Shown piece by piece: positions 35,975 to 45,610 of a stretch of DNA of 64,000 bases. Location: NCBI GenBank assembly GCA_020722815.1, contig DYKB01000019.1:38139-102138 (forward strand), in the 5' to 3' direction. Source of the DNA: Caldithrix sp. GTDB taxonomy: Bacteria; Zhuqueibacterota; Zhuqueibacteria; Thermofontimicrobiales; Sulfurfontimicrobiaceae. The position numbers were made by a program, and so were the translations under genes. The notes beneath the pieces were generated by a model. The model did no database searches and was not told the origin of the DNA. It saw only the letters and a list, made by a program, of their open reading frames with translations. Numbering within the stretch: the first letter of the stretch is position 1; each line of letters opens with the position of its first letter.

Positions 35975-36904
35975 TTAATCCTCCGGCAATTCAATTTCAT
36001 AATATTTTTTCGTCATTCCAATTTGAACGGCTGGATTGACCGATTGTGCTTCTACTAGCAGCTTTTGGAGATCGATATTCCGATAGCGGGGACTGAAATG
36101 TACCAGGATGGTGTTTTTAACATTTGCCATCAGGGTTAATTTGGCTGCCTCCATGGTCGTCAAATGCCCTTTTTGTCGGGCTTCCTCCTGTAATTCCTGA
36201 GCGAACATCGATTCAATGAAAGTAAAATCACAATCCTGACATAATGCCGGAATAGCATCACACGCCCGCGTATCAACAATATAACTCACATGACGTCCTT
36301 TCCTTGGCTGTCCCAGGACCATTTCCGGCAAAATTTCTGTTCCATCCGGCAGGTGAATTGTTTTTCCTTTTTGTAATTCTCCCCAGAACGGGCCCATTGG
36401 GATGTTGAGTGACTTTGCCTTCTCAACCGAAAATTTTCCTGGTCGAATATGTTCTTCCAGTCGATAGCCCAGACAAAAGACCGTATGATCCAATGCTTTC
36501 CAGATTAGCTTGATTCCCTCGTCCTGATAGGCGATCTCCTTTGAATCCGGTGTCCATTCAATAAAATTGATGGCATAATTCAGATAATAGCCCAGTGTTT
36601 CCCGGGTCATTTTCACAAAGTTACTGATACCGGGTGGACCAACAATTGTCAGGGGACCCGGTTCGTCAATTTGTGCACGGAGCATCAAAATTCCTGGAAT
36701 TCCCAGGCAATGATCGGCATGTAAATGGGTAATGGCGATTAATTTTAAATTTTTAATTCCGGTTCGGGAAGCTTTCAGGCCGATTTGTGCGCCTTCGCCG
36801 GCATCAAACAGATAATTCCAGCCTTCCCGTCGCACAACCAGGGAAGTCAACGCCCGAAAAGGCATGGGCATCATTCCGCCGGTCCCTAATAAAACACCAT
36901 CCAT
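35975..36904 (-). CDS. rnz: ribonuclease Z
   Basis: A 309-aa RNase Z, the metallo-beta-lactamase-fold endonuclease that trims tRNA 3' ends. The signature THLHADHCLGIPG gives the zinc ligands HxHxDH, and the later LDHTVFCLGYR, VDTRACD and LVHFSPRY segments supply the remaining ligands and phosphate contacts. The N-terminal LGTGGMMPMPFR is typical. GGAG lies 7 nt before ATG 36904. Length is normal for the bacterial short form. Confidence 0.93.
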   Translation of the reverse strand: MDGVLLGTGGMMPMPFRALTSLVVRREGWNYLFDAGEGAQIGLKASRTGIKNLKLIAITHLHADHCLGIPGILMLRAQIDEPGPLTIVGPPGISNFVKMTRETLGYYLNYAINFIEWTPDSKEIAYQDEGIKLIWKALDHTVFCLGYRLEEHIRPGKFSVEKAKSLNIPMGPFWGELQKGKTIHLPDGTEILPEMVLGQPRKGRHVSYIVDTRACDAIPALCQDCDFTFIESMFAQELQEEARQKGHLTTMEAAKLTLMANVKNTILVHFSPRYRNIDLQKLLVEAQSVNPAVQIGMTKKYYEIELPED

Positions 36905-37180
36905 CAGCAGCTCCGTTATTTTTTGTCATCCATGAAACAAAATCAGTGAATTTTTAGTAAGATGCTTGAAAAAATTTTTACTTTTTAAGTGAATGATAGT
37001 TCTGAAAAAAAGTTTCGTTTTAAAATTAAATAATTTTCGCCACGAAAATGCAGCGCTGATAATATACAACTTATTGTTTTCTTTATGCATTATCGCCTTC
37101 GTGGCCAAAATTTTCGGGATCAGCGTTTGTTTGGGACATCGCGCGGTATGGTGAATTATAAATACGATAAAGGAGCAAAA

Positions 37181-37954
37181 TTGAAAAAAGATTTTCATAT
37201 TCATACAAAATATTGTAATCACGCGGTTGGTGAAATGTCAGAATATGTCGAATCGGCAATTTCCAGCGGTCTGGAAGAAATGGGTTTTTTAGAGCATTAT
37301 GAAGTTGGCATCAATTATTATCGAAAAAATTGGTTAAGCTATGAAGAATTGACAATTTATTATGAAGAGGGTTTAAAATTACGTGAGCAATATGGTTCAA
37401 AAATAAAGATTCATTTAGGAATTGAATTAGGTATCCATTTATCGCAAATTGAAGCCCTGCAAAAAGGGCTTCAAAAACATCCGTGGGATCATGTTGGCTT
37501 ATCTTTTCATTATTTACCTTTCGAACCTTATCACATCAATGTTTGTAGCGGGAGCACTCATAATCTGCAGCCAATGACCGATTATGGCATCCAGCAGGCT
37601 GTTCAGGTTTATTTTGACACGCTTCAAGCTGGAATTCAGGCTATCGATGCGGATTTCCTGTGCCATTTTGATGTTCTTTGGCGGAATTATCCGGATATTG
37701 AAGTTACACCGGAAATTGAAAAACGCATTAATCAAATATTAGAACTTGTCAGTAAAAAGAAAATGGCTCTGGAAATTAATACATCTGGTTTTTTACATCG
37801 GGGGGAACAATATCCTGCCACCTGGATTCTTGCCAAGGCACATCAGCTTGGAATTCCGTTTGTTGTGGGTTCGGATAGTCATGCGCCAGACCAGATTGCC
37901 CGATATTTTGATAAAGTTGAACCATTGATTGAATTCGTTATGAGTCAAAAATAA
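37181..37954 (+). CDS. PHP-domain histidinol-phosphatase-like protein (HisK/HisJ type)
   Basis: A 257-aa PHP-family metal-dependent phosphatase. Metal-binding motifs are DFHIHTKYCNHA, FLEHYE, GIELGIH, GLSFHYL, CHFDVLWR and GSDSHAP, in the order of histidinol-phosphate phosphatases of the HisJ/HisK type. The frame is open back to ATG 37085, but AAGGAG at 37170-37175 with 5-nt spacing fixes the start at TTG 37181, which also gives the usual family N-terminus. No other histidine-biosynthesis gene is nearby, so another phosphomonoester substrate is possible. The 3' end overlaps the convergent HAD gene by 17 bp. Confidence 0.85.
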   Translation: MKKDFHIHTKYCNHAVGEMSEYVESAISSGLEEMGFLEHYEVGINYYRKNWLSYEELTIYYEEGLKLREQYGSKIKIHLGIELGIHLSQIEALQKGLQKHPWDHVGLSFHYLPFEPYHINVCSGSTHNLQPMTDYGIQQAVQVYFDTLQAGIQAIDADFLCHFDVLWRNYPDIEVTPEIEKRINQILELVSKKKMALEINTSGFLHRGEQYPATWILAKAHQLGIPFVVGSDSHAPDQIARYFDKVEPLIEFVMSQK

Positions 37955-38873
37955 TTTTTTCCACCTCTTCAAAATTTCGACAATAATGTGAAACCAGTGG
38001 CATCATGCCACTTTGTTCAATATTTCCGCCAGCCATGCCAATGGTGGCGAATCCGGCCAGTCGAATTGACACTACGCCCGCGCCACTATCTTCCAGACCT
38101 ATAACCGAGTGGCGTTGACTGAAATCGATCCCCAGTCCCACCCGTGCAGTTTCGGCATAGAGCCAGGGATGTGGCTTGGGACTCAATTCGCCCAATGTTC
38201 CCACCTGTCCTTTCCGGATTGGAAAACCGGCGCTGATAATGGCGTCATAAAAATCCTTCGGATCACCCATATCCAGCACTTGAAACGCAGAATAGATTTC
38301 TGGCCAGGCTTTTTCATATAATCCAGAGGTAACCAGGCCAATTTTGATTTGATGAGCTTTTAATTTCAGGAGGAATTCTTTAAGTCCTGGAACGGGTTTA
38401 AAGGCGTTTTTTCTTCCTTTTCCGACCAAAATCGCCTGCATTTCCCGATGGGTATGTTCAAAATAAAAATGCCGGGCTTCTTCAACGGTTTTATCCGGGC
38501 AATATTTCTGGATACAATACTTTAAATGTTCAGAGACACTATGACCCGATACTAATGGCAAATCCGCTGCTTCCAGTTCAAATTTTGGATTTTGCAGCAG
38601 GCTCGCCGTGGTCAGTTCGATAATCCAGACCCAGAAGTCTTCGCTGTGAACGCTGGTTCCATCCAAATCCATCAGCACTGCCTGTACCGGCTTTCTGACT
38701 TCTACCGGATAGAGTGGATAAATTGCTGGATAGCCCATTGAAGAATGGATATAGGCCAATGTATGATCTGGATAAACAATAAAATCCACTTTTTTATCGG
38801 CAGTACGCAAAATGTGCTCAACGCCATTTTCACCGCTTCGGAATTGGCCATTTGCGGTGAATTCCTGCTCCAA
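37938..38873 (-). CDS. HAD-superfamily hydrolase with N-terminal extension
   Basis: A 311-aa HAD hydrolase. Residues about 1-65 form an extension I do not recognise. The HAD core begins with motif I LMDLDGTSV; motif II is VTSGL, motif III the lysine in SPKPHPW, and motif IV LEDSGAGVVSIRLAG. The annotated start is TTG 38873, but the frame stays open upstream to a TAA at 38937-38939 with plausible coding (including a PGIGTILSDTD segment) and no ATG/GTG/TTG in it; CTG 38930, preceded by AGGAAA, is a possible start. Converges with the PHP gene. Substrate unknown. Confidence 0.78.
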   Translation of the reverse strand: MEQEFTANGQFRSGENGVEHILRTADKKVDFIVYPDHTLAYIHSSMGYPAIYPLYPVEVRKPVQAVLMDLDGTSVHSEDFWVWIIELTTASLLQNPKFELEAADLPLVSGHSVSEHLKYCIQKYCPDKTVEEARHFYFEHTHREMQAILVGKGRKNAFKPVPGLKEFLLKLKAHQIKIGLVTSGLYEKAWPEIYSAFQVLDMGDPKDFYDAIISAGFPIRKGQVGTLGELSPKPHPWLYAETARVGLGIDFSQRHSVIGLEDSGAGVVSIRLAGFATIGMAGGNIEQSGMMPLVSHYCRNFEEVEKIIFDS

Positions 38874-39021
38874 AAAGTCGGTATCGGATAAAATAGTCCC
38901 AATTCCGGGAACAATAATCGATTCATTCAGCTGTTGTTAACTTTTCCTGTTTTTATGATCGGAATAAACCTGTTGTGCAAATCATTGGAAGAAATTTATT
39001 AAGTTCTGATTTTACAAAAGG

Positions 39022-39588
39022 TTAACTTAAAGAAGGTGCCGGTTTAATCGAAATGTATTTGAGGAGATTGCGATATTGTGTATCCAGTAAAGTATTGGAA
39101 CCAGCCTGAATTTGAAAATTAAAAAACGGATCACGCTTTTCATTACTGAGACAAATCCGTAAGGGTGCATTTGTCGCATAACATAAATGGGCGCTCATCA
39201 AATTAAATTCGTGATTTAAATCAATAGCGACCTCAAATTTTATTTTTTTAATTTTTTCCAGAATTTGCAAGTTACAAAGCCCAAAACGATTAATATTTTC
39301 AGGTTTTAATAAGATCAGGCTGCTATTTTCCCGATCATTTCGATCCATGAGATTAAAATAATTATAATTGAATAAAAAAGTGATCCGGGCGTTATTAAAA
39401 TTATTCCGGATATCCCGAATATAATTTCGAGCAATTCCAAAGTCTTCCAATTTTTCGGGCAAGCAGATAAAAATTTGATGTGCCTTTACCAAGGTGGTGA
39501 AGATGTCCACCACTGGCTGGCTGGTTTTTGACTTGACTTTAAATTTTAAATAAAATTCAGCTAAATTTTCAAATACTTTTTGGGACAT
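39022..39588 (-). CDS. uncharacterised protein, GT9/DUF6913-like pattern
   Basis: A 188-aa protein without a confident family. The stretch IKKIKFEVAIDLNHEFNLMS-AHLCYATNAPLRI, with a conserved-looking Asp-Leu-Asn after a buried strand, resembles the first Rossmann half of family 9 glycosyltransferases (heptosyltransferases) and the Bacteroidota DUF6913 proteins. There is no signal peptide. ATG 39588 follows AGGAAG with 5-nt spacing and is preferred over the in-frame ATG at 39630. It stands alone between two minus-strand units. Too short for a full glycosyltransferase. Confidence 0.6.
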   Translation of the reverse strand: MSQKVFENLAEFYLKFKVKSKTSQPVVDIFTTLVKAHQIFICLPEKLEDFGIARNYIRDIRNNFNNARITFLFNYNYFNLMDRNDRENSSLILLKPENINRFGLCNLQILEKIKKIKFEVAIDLNHEFNLMSAHLCYATNAPLRICLSNEKRDPFFNFQIQAGSNTLLDTQYRNLLKYISIKPAPSLS

Positions 39589-39833
39589 ATTTTCTTCCTG
39601 GAAATAGATAAAAATCAAGTAATAGTTCACTCAGAATTTTTAAAACTCGCCGCTCCCGGTATTTTTGCCATTAATCATTCTGCAAAATGTGAAACGCCTA
39701 TAAATATTACCTCAGGCTTTTTTATCTAACCCAAATAAAGGGAGAGGTGAACTATTACAAGTTCAGAATACTAAAAAATATAAGCATTTAATTTCAGTAA
39801 GTCAATGATAAATTTATTAAATTTGTTAAGTTT

Positions 39834-41813
39834 TTAAAATTGAATATCGCAGCAGAGTGATAATTCCTGACTTATAGATTGATTATTCATTTCAAATAGC
39901 GAGCCATTTCGGGATTGCTCTTTCAGGCCGGTGGTCGCGAATTTAAAAGCCAGCGCTACACGTTTTTGCCAATAATAACGACCGGAAAAATACCATCGAT
40001 TACCTCGATTTTGAAAAAGAAAATTGGTCATCATTCCGGGGATGTCGGCTTCATAAGCATAAAGTCGGGCTGGATAATCAGAAACGTCAAATAAATAGAA
40101 ACGGATTTGAAAGTCCCATGCCGGTTTTAAATTCCATTGAAGTTGATGATAAATTAAAGTACCGGTACTGGATTTGGTATTAATGTTCGTTAAAAATAAA
40201 TTATCCGCAGGTGTTTTCGCCCATTTTTTTTCATAACGGCTCCTGAATTTTAGCTGCGGAGATAATCTAAAATCCATCTGAAAACGTAAATGATGGTAAA
40301 AATTTGACAGGAGAGCATCCTGATTGAGATGATGTTGGTTCAGGTATGAATAGGCCTGTGTCTCCTCACCAATTCGGCTCGAAATTGTGAACAGACAATT
40401 TTTATTCAATCGATGCGTCAATTGGAGCATACTTTTCCTGGATTCAACCGGCATTTTTTCATAATAGGTGCGCCAGGGTGTTCGCGAAAAGTTCAGATAG
40501 GCGTTGATTTTGGTGTTTTTTAAGAGCCGGTACTTCAATCCGGCGTAAAAACCCTCCTCATTTTGCGGTATGGACATAAAACTGCCCCAGGCCCGGCCAT
40601 GAATATTATGAAATTGCGGCGCATAATTACGATAAAATAGTAATGCCTGCAGGCCACGCTGACTCAAAACTATTCCCGTTGTGAATGCATGATGTCCGGA
40701 TTTTTGCCAGGCAAATTCTCCGGCAAGATTTAAAGACGCTTGAATGAAGTTAAAATCGAATCCATAGAAGTGATTATCCTGCCCCTGAAATGCAAATCGT
40801 TTCCGATCTGGCTCATGATTGATAAAAGGGTGCTGAAAATGACTGGCTAAAAAGGTTATTCCGATTTGCATTTTATCGAACAGCGATGAAGAAAATGTGG
40901 CGCCATACAAATTTTCTGTCGTGCTTTGTTTTTTTCGTAATTCAGATGGCATCTGGTGGATTCCGGTGTCATAAAGTGATGTTATTTTTTTATCTGGGGT
41001 CAAATTGGCGTCCCGGTTTGCGTTTGAGACGAAAATTATCGAGCGGAATCGCTCCTGTCCCGCCTGCCAGGCCAGCCCGAATAAGGCACTATTTTCATTT
41101 ACCGATCGATAGGGTTGTATGGTCCGAAAATGATTTTGGACGGGACTCAACGGATCGGTGGCTATTGTCTGCCCGTAAGGTCCTGATAATATTAATCCCT
41201 GAGCAATTTTGACCCGATAGTTCCCAATGAGTAGACGGCTATTTTGAGGTAGTTTATCGATTACCATGGATGCCGATTGAAAATCATTCAACGTTTTCTC
41301 CCCCGGATCTTTTTCCAGCAAAATCCAGGCGTTTAGTTTTTCACCAGTCGAAATATGATATCGTTGATAAATTCGAAGCGGTGAATCTGTTTCCTCTGAC
41401 AATAAGCCTTTTATGCGAAGTCGGGAGTCGAAATTCAATTTAATGGGGGGTGTCGTTGAAATGGTGAGATAGGGTTGGATCCTCTCTATCGTTTCAGCGG
41501 AGAGTTCCGGAATATTATTTAATTCAGAAAAATCGTTAAAATGCCCATTGGCTATTCGGTACTGTAGAATTTGATCAACCTGAACTGAGAGTAAAAAGGG
41601 GATTTGCAGCAGCTCGTCCCGGGAAGCTTTGTTCAGATCCAGTGGATGTTGCTTTAATTGTTCTAATAATTCAGCAATTTCAGTTGCTTCAGAAGTTTCT
41701 TCCTGATTATCAAAATAATCTTCATCGTTTGGTTCCTGGGCTTGCGCTGAAAATTGAATAAGCAGGAACCCAATAGTTAAAAGTGAATTAAGATAAATTC
41801 TAAAAGATAGCAT
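39834..41813 (-). CDS. outer-membrane barrel protein with N-terminal ComEA-type helix-hairpin-helix domain
   Basis: A 659-aa exported protein. After a signal peptide (ending near SAQAQ) and an acidic linker, residues about 45-110 form a helix-hairpin-helix domain of the ComEA type: LDLNKASRDELLQIPFL and FNDFSELNNIPELS. The remaining about 530 residues are beta-strand-rich with many aromatic residues and end in Phe (CDIQF), as expected for an outer-membrane barrel. ATG 41813 follows GGA 7 nt upstream; the in-frame TTG at 41825 is an alternative. It is 36 bp downstream of the PorV/PorQ-like gene, so both are probably in one operon. A role in DNA uptake or envelope assembly is speculative. Confidence 0.8.
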   Translation of the reverse strand: MLSFRIYLNSLLTIGFLLIQFSAQAQEPNDEDYFDNQEETSEATEIAELLEQLKQHPLDLNKASRDELLQIPFLLSVQVDQILQYRIANGHFNDFSELNNIPELSAETIERIQPYLTISTTPPIKLNFDSRLRIKGLLSEETDSPLRIYQRYHISTGEKLNAWILLEKDPGEKTLNDFQSASMVIDKLPQNSRLLIGNYRVKIAQGLILSGPYGQTIATDPLSPVQNHFRTIQPYRSVNENSALFGLAWQAGQERFRSIIFVSNANRDANLTPDKKITSLYDTGIHQMPSELRKKQSTTENLYGATFSSSLFDKMQIGITFLASHFQHPFINHEPDRKRFAFQGQDNHFYGFDFNFIQASLNLAGEFAWQKSGHHAFTTGIVLSQRGLQALLFYRNYAPQFHNIHGRAWGSFMSIPQNEEGFYAGLKYRLLKNTKINAYLNFSRTPWRTYYEKMPVESRKSMLQLTHRLNKNCLFTISSRIGEETQAYSYLNQHHLNQDALLSNFYHHLRFQMDFRLSPQLKFRSRYEKKWAKTPADNLFLTNINTKSSTGTLIYHQLQWNLKPAWDFQIRFYLFDVSDYPARLYAYEADIPGMMTNFLFQNRGNRWYFSGRYYWQKRVALAFKFATTGLKEQSRNGSLFEMNNQSISQELSLCCDIQF

Positions 41814-41849
41814 TCTAAAATCCAAGAGAAGGCTGTATTCAAGATCAAT

Positions 41850-42698
41850 TTATTGCTTTAATTTTCTGGAAAATGAAACTGAAACAAGATGTGTTAAATT
41901 CAATGTTGGATGTGAAACAAAAGCATAATCAATAATCACCGAATAAAATTTCAGTCCAAATCCGAGACTGAAGCGTGAAGGCTCGGAAGCGACACCACCT
42001 CTAAAAATTAAAAATTCACAAGATTCGTACTCGAGACCGGTCCGGAAATCGACCGGAAAATCAAAATGTTTATAGATGTCGCATGTTAAATTTAATTGAC
42101 GAAATGGTTTTATGGAAATACCCGAAACAAGAATTGGTGGAATATCTTCTTTTAATTGACCAATTTGCGGTTTATTCATATTTTTAATGACGAAACCAAA
42201 GGACGTTTTTTTATTGGCATGGATAATGAGTCCCAAATCAAACCCAATCGTCGTTGTCGAACCATAATTATTGATATTTAAATGCATGAATCGGCAGGTT
42301 GCCCCGTAACTAAAAATTTGATGTGAAGTTCGTGAAAAAGTAAAATTAACTGATGTTTCATGATAATTTGAATGGCCATATTGCTGTATCGCCACACCGG
42401 GAACAAGATATCGAAAGGGATAAGTAAAGGCAAAGCTGGTATAAGTCAATTCTTTTATACCAAAAGGGCGATAGTAAAACGATGAAAATTCCAGCGATTT
42501 CAATCGGACAAGGCCAGCCGGGTTGATAAAAATGGCCTGACTGTTATTTGCCAACCCGACAAAAGCTTCTCCCATTGCTGCCGTCCGGGCACTATTGAGT
42601 AAATCCTCAAAACTGGCATAAGTTGTTGAATAAATAAGGAACAAAGCTGAAAATAATAAGTAGTTATAACGGTGGTTATATCTTTTTTTAAGATTCAT
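41850..42698 (-). CDS. PorV/PorQ-family outer-membrane protein
   Basis: A 282-aa exported barrel protein of the PorV/PorQ (UPF0164) type. It has a signal peptide ending near TTYAS, then SARTAAMGEAFVGLANNS and FINPAGLVRL, the hallmark start of this family, followed by FadL-like beta strands. In Bacteroidota PorV and PorQ shuttle or anchor type IX secretion cargo. At 282 aa it is shorter than typical PorV (about 390 aa). It is divergent from the PorD-like gene with a 250-bp intergenic gap and upstream of the helix-hairpin-helix barrel. Confidence 0.78.
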   Translation of the reverse strand: MNLKKRYNHRYNYLLFSALFLIYSTTYASFEDLLNSARTAAMGEAFVGLANNSQAIFINPAGLVRLKSLEFSSFYYRPFGIKELTYTSFAFTYPFRYLVPGVAIQQYGHSNYHETSVNFTFSRTSHQIFSYGATCRFMHLNINNYGSTTTIGFDLGLIIHANKKTSFGFVIKNMNKPQIGQLKEDIPPILVSGISIKPFRQLNLTCDIYKHFDFPVDFRTGLEYESCEFLIFRGGVASEPSRFSLGFGLKFYSVIIDYAFVSHPTLNLTHLVSVSFSRKLKQ

Positions 42699-42948
42699 AC
42701 AACTTGAACATCAAGAGTTAATAACTGATTTCAAATCAAGTTGCAGTGCCTGGTGAACGATTTATTTTTTTTAAAATATTTTCTGAGTTGAGTGGTAACT
42801 TAATCTAATAGTGATTCATTTATTACAAAATATAAAATTAATTTGCAAGCTCTTTTTTTAATTTTCTCGGCATTGTTTAAAAATTGTAATTATTTTTAGT
42901 AGTAAAAGTTGATATAAAGTAGCAATTGTTAATGCAATGGAGGTCGTT

Positions 42949-43842
42949 ATGGCAATTTTAAGTGCAAAGCGCCGGTTATATTTCTGGAAATGTGTGATGA
43001 TCGTATTCGGAATTCTCATCCTGACAATTCAATCTCCAATTTTTGCGCAAAAAGTGGTTGCCAAAATTACAATTGAATTAAAAAATCTTCCGGAAGAAAG
43101 GCAAATTGAAGCAGCAGAACTGGATCAGGCGCTTATACATTATATCAACTCTCATAATTGGGTGGAGGATGATCAGGGAGGGGAGATTGCTTTCAATTTG
43201 CAAATGGTGTTGTCGGATATGAGTGTGGGGGGGGAATCCCGGTACCGGGCGAATATGCTGGTCTCCAATGAACAGGATGTCCAATTTTTTGATCGGCGCT
43301 GTCGTTTTGCGTATCAGAAAAATGAACCGCTTTTGCATAATGCCACTCAGCTTAATTCGCTTACCACGCTGATTGATTATTATGTCTATTTTATCTTGGG
43401 ACATGAATTTGATAAATTTAGTGAATATGGTGGAACTCCTTATTTTCGACTGGCGCAACAACGAGCTGAACAGGGTCGTTTTGGTTTGGGGCAATTTATT
43501 GAAGGATGGGAGCAACGCGAAGAAGAGGTTCGAAAAATATTAAGTGAGGAGAATCGTCCTTTTCGAAAGATGAAAGATGTTTTCTTCTATGGGATTTTTT
43601 TGTTTGATGATAAAGGCGAGCCTGAAAAAGGGACGCAGTATGTTGCTCATGCCTTAAAAATGATTGAGGAAGGCTTAAAAAAGCCGGATCCGGATGAAAG
43701 GTACAAAAAATTCCTGGGAGCATATTTTAATAAATTGGTTCAGCTTTTTCAGAATCACCCACAGAAATCAGAGATTTTTGAGCTACTTTCCCGGATCGAT
43801 CCGGACCATGCCGAGACTTATAAGCAGTATATCACAAACTAA
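42949..43842 (+). CDS. DUF4835/PorD-family protein (type IX secretion associated)
   Basis: A 297-aa exported protein. After a signal peptide (about 10-33) it begins with the beta-rich ITIELKNLPEERQ, then HYINSHNWVEDD, LTTLIDYYVYFILGHEFDKFSEYGG, EQGRFGLGQFIEGWEQREE, and the C-terminal LLSRIDPDHAETYKQYI. This order matches DUF4835, whose Porphyromonas member is PorD, linked to type IX secretion. GGAGG at 42939-42943 lies 5 nt before ATG 42949, so that start is preferred over ATG 42937. No PorK-N motor genes lie in the window. The gene converges with sppA (1 bp between stops). Confidence 0.8.
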   Translation: MAILSAKRRLYFWKCVMIVFGILILTIQSPIFAQKVVAKITIELKNLPEERQIEAAELDQALIHYINSHNWVEDDQGGEIAFNLQMVLSDMSVGGESRYRANMLVSNEQDVQFFDRRCRFAYQKNEPLLHNATQLNSLTTLIDYYVYFILGHEFDKFSEYGGTPYFRLAQQRAEQGRFGLGQFIEGWEQREEEVRKILSEENRPFRKMKDVFFYGIFLFDDKGEPEKGTQYVAHALKMIEEGLKKPDPDERYKKFLGAYFNKLVQLFQNHPQKSEIFELLSRIDPDHAETYKQYITN

Positions 43843-43843
43843 T

Positions 43844-45577
43844 CTATTTAAAAATAATCTGATAAGGGAGTATTGTCAAAAGTTCACGATTTTTAAAAAG
43901 CGAAGAAAAGGTTTTGGATTCGAGGAATGATTCGATTTTGAAGGTGAAAATTTTTTCAATTTCGGTCGAAATCTGCCGTTCGAGGATTTGATCAATGAGC
44001 GATATTTTTTCCGGATAAATAACCACTGAAAAATCACGCTGTGGATTCAGGCCGGCCATTCTTTTCGCAATTTGAAATGCTGTTGTCAAACTCCCCAGGG
44101 TATCAACCAGTCCATTTTGCAACGCCTGTTGACCCGTCCAGACACGACCACGGGCTAACAATTCGGTTTGTTTATAAGGACGGCTCCGATTTTTGGCGAC
44201 TTTCTCCACAAAATTTTGATAAAATGCCTCCAAATCTTCCTGAATCATCTTTTTTTCATCATTTGTAAATGAATGATAATCATCATAAAGATTAGCGTAT
44301 TTTCCACGTGTAATCTGTTCTTTTTTTAGCCCAATTTTATCATAAAGTCCCTTTAGATTGAATTTTCCGGAAAGAACGCCGATTGAGCCCGTAATTGTCA
44401 TGGGATGCGCGATGATGGTATCAGCCGCAGCCGCAATATAGTATCCGCCGGAAGCTGCGACGTCCGACATACTGACAATCACAGGCTTTTTTTGTTTGGC
44501 CAGCATTAATTCGTGCCAGATAATATCCGAAGCCATGCCTGATCCGCCGGGACTCTGGATGCGAACGATAATTGCCTTTACGGCGTTATCCCGTGCAGCG
44601 CGTTGTATGTATCGAACCAATGTATTTGAACCGGATATTTCACCCATCACGGGATTGAAACCACTGCTTCCCGAGGCAATTACCCCCTGCACATAAATTA
44701 AAGCGATACGTACTGAAGAGGACGCCGTACCTCCTGGCTGTTGACGCAGATAATTGGTGATTTCAATCTGGGAATATTTTTTTCGATTCGGTGAGAGGTA
44801 TGATTTTAGTTCATTCAGATACAAAACGCTATCCGCCAGCCCGGCCTTTACGGCGGCTTCACCATTAAAAAGCCCTTGATCGATCAGTCGATTCACATCC
44901 TTTGTTGAAATTTGCCGGGATTCAGCAATATTCCGGGTCAGATTTTGGTATAAATCATCAACCAGTGAATTTAACATTTTCCGATGTGGTTCGGACATTT
45001 TATTAGACGTATAGCCTTCGGCCGCGGTTTTATATTCACCAATATGTAAAAAATCGGCCTTGACACCCAATTTATCAAAGGTATCGCGGAGGAAAGTTAC
45101 TTCGGCCATGATTCCTAACAAGGATATCTGTCCGGTTGGCGTGAGAAAAATTTCATCGCAGACACTTGCCAGAAAATAATCCCGGGTGGCGGCAGACTCC
45201 AGATAAGCAACCAGACGCTTTCCGCTATTCTTAAAGTCAATTAAGGCATCACGAAGTTCCAGCAGACGTCCCCATCCCAATTCCGTACCGCTTGGTTGCA
45301 GAATAATTCCGGCAATGGAAGGATCTTTTTTGGCCTGACGGATCGCCACCAGATATTTGAGAATTGTTGGACGTGAATCGATTAAAATATCGCTAAATGA
45401 ATCATACTGAATATGTTCCGGAATATCACCGCCAATTGTTAAAAATAAGAATCTGGGAGAAGAACGACTGGTTGGAATTGTGTTCAGATTGATAATTGTG
45501 GAGCATACAAATATAAGCGAAATAAAGCTTAAAAAAACAATTGATAATACCAGAGACCATTTTTGCCAGGTTTTCAT
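43844..45577 (-). CDS. sppA: signal peptide peptidase SppA, long form
   Basis: A 577-aa membrane-anchored serine protease of the S49 family, 67-kDa type with two tandem S49 domains. An N-terminal helix (about 8-27) anchors it in the inner membrane. The N-terminal domain contributes the general-base lysine (GEYKTAAEG) and the C-terminal domain the nucleophile serine in VAASGGYYIAAAAD, preceded by RIQSPGGSG and followed by TGSIGVLSG. It removes cleaved signal peptides and other membrane peptides. A GGGAG site precedes the start. It follows the Ig-domain lipoprotein gene by 33 bp, so they are probably one operon. Confidence 0.93.
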   Translation of the reverse strand: MKTWQKWSLVLSIVFLSFISLIFVCSTIINLNTIPTSRSSPRFLFLTIGGDIPEHIQYDSFSDILIDSRPTILKYLVAIRQAKKDPSIAGIILQPSGTELGWGRLLELRDALIDFKNSGKRLVAYLESAATRDYFLASVCDEIFLTPTGQISLLGIMAEVTFLRDTFDKLGVKADFLHIGEYKTAAEGYTSNKMSEPHRKMLNSLVDDLYQNLTRNIAESRQISTKDVNRLIDQGLFNGEAAVKAGLADSVLYLNELKSYLSPNRKKYSQIEITNYLRQQPGGTASSSVRIALIYVQGVIASGSSGFNPVMGEISGSNTLVRYIQRAARDNAVKAIIVRIQSPGGSGMASDIIWHELMLAKQKKPVIVSMSDVAASGGYYIAAAADTIIAHPMTITGSIGVLSGKFNLKGLYDKIGLKKEQITRGKYANLYDDYHSFTNDEKKMIQEDLEAFYQNFVEKVAKNRSRPYKQTELLARGRVWTGQQALQNGLVDTLGSLTTAFQIAKRMAGLNPQRDFSVVIYPEKISLIDQILERQISTEIEKIFTFKIESFLESKTFSSLFKNRELLTILPYQIIFK

Positions 45578-45610
45578 GCAATTCTCCCAAAAAATAAATA
45601 TAACTAATTT

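Noticed and set aside
36926..37222. 98-codon minus-strand frame
   Set aside because: It overlaps the true start of the PHP gene antisense and has low-complexity Lys/Ile/Phe content.
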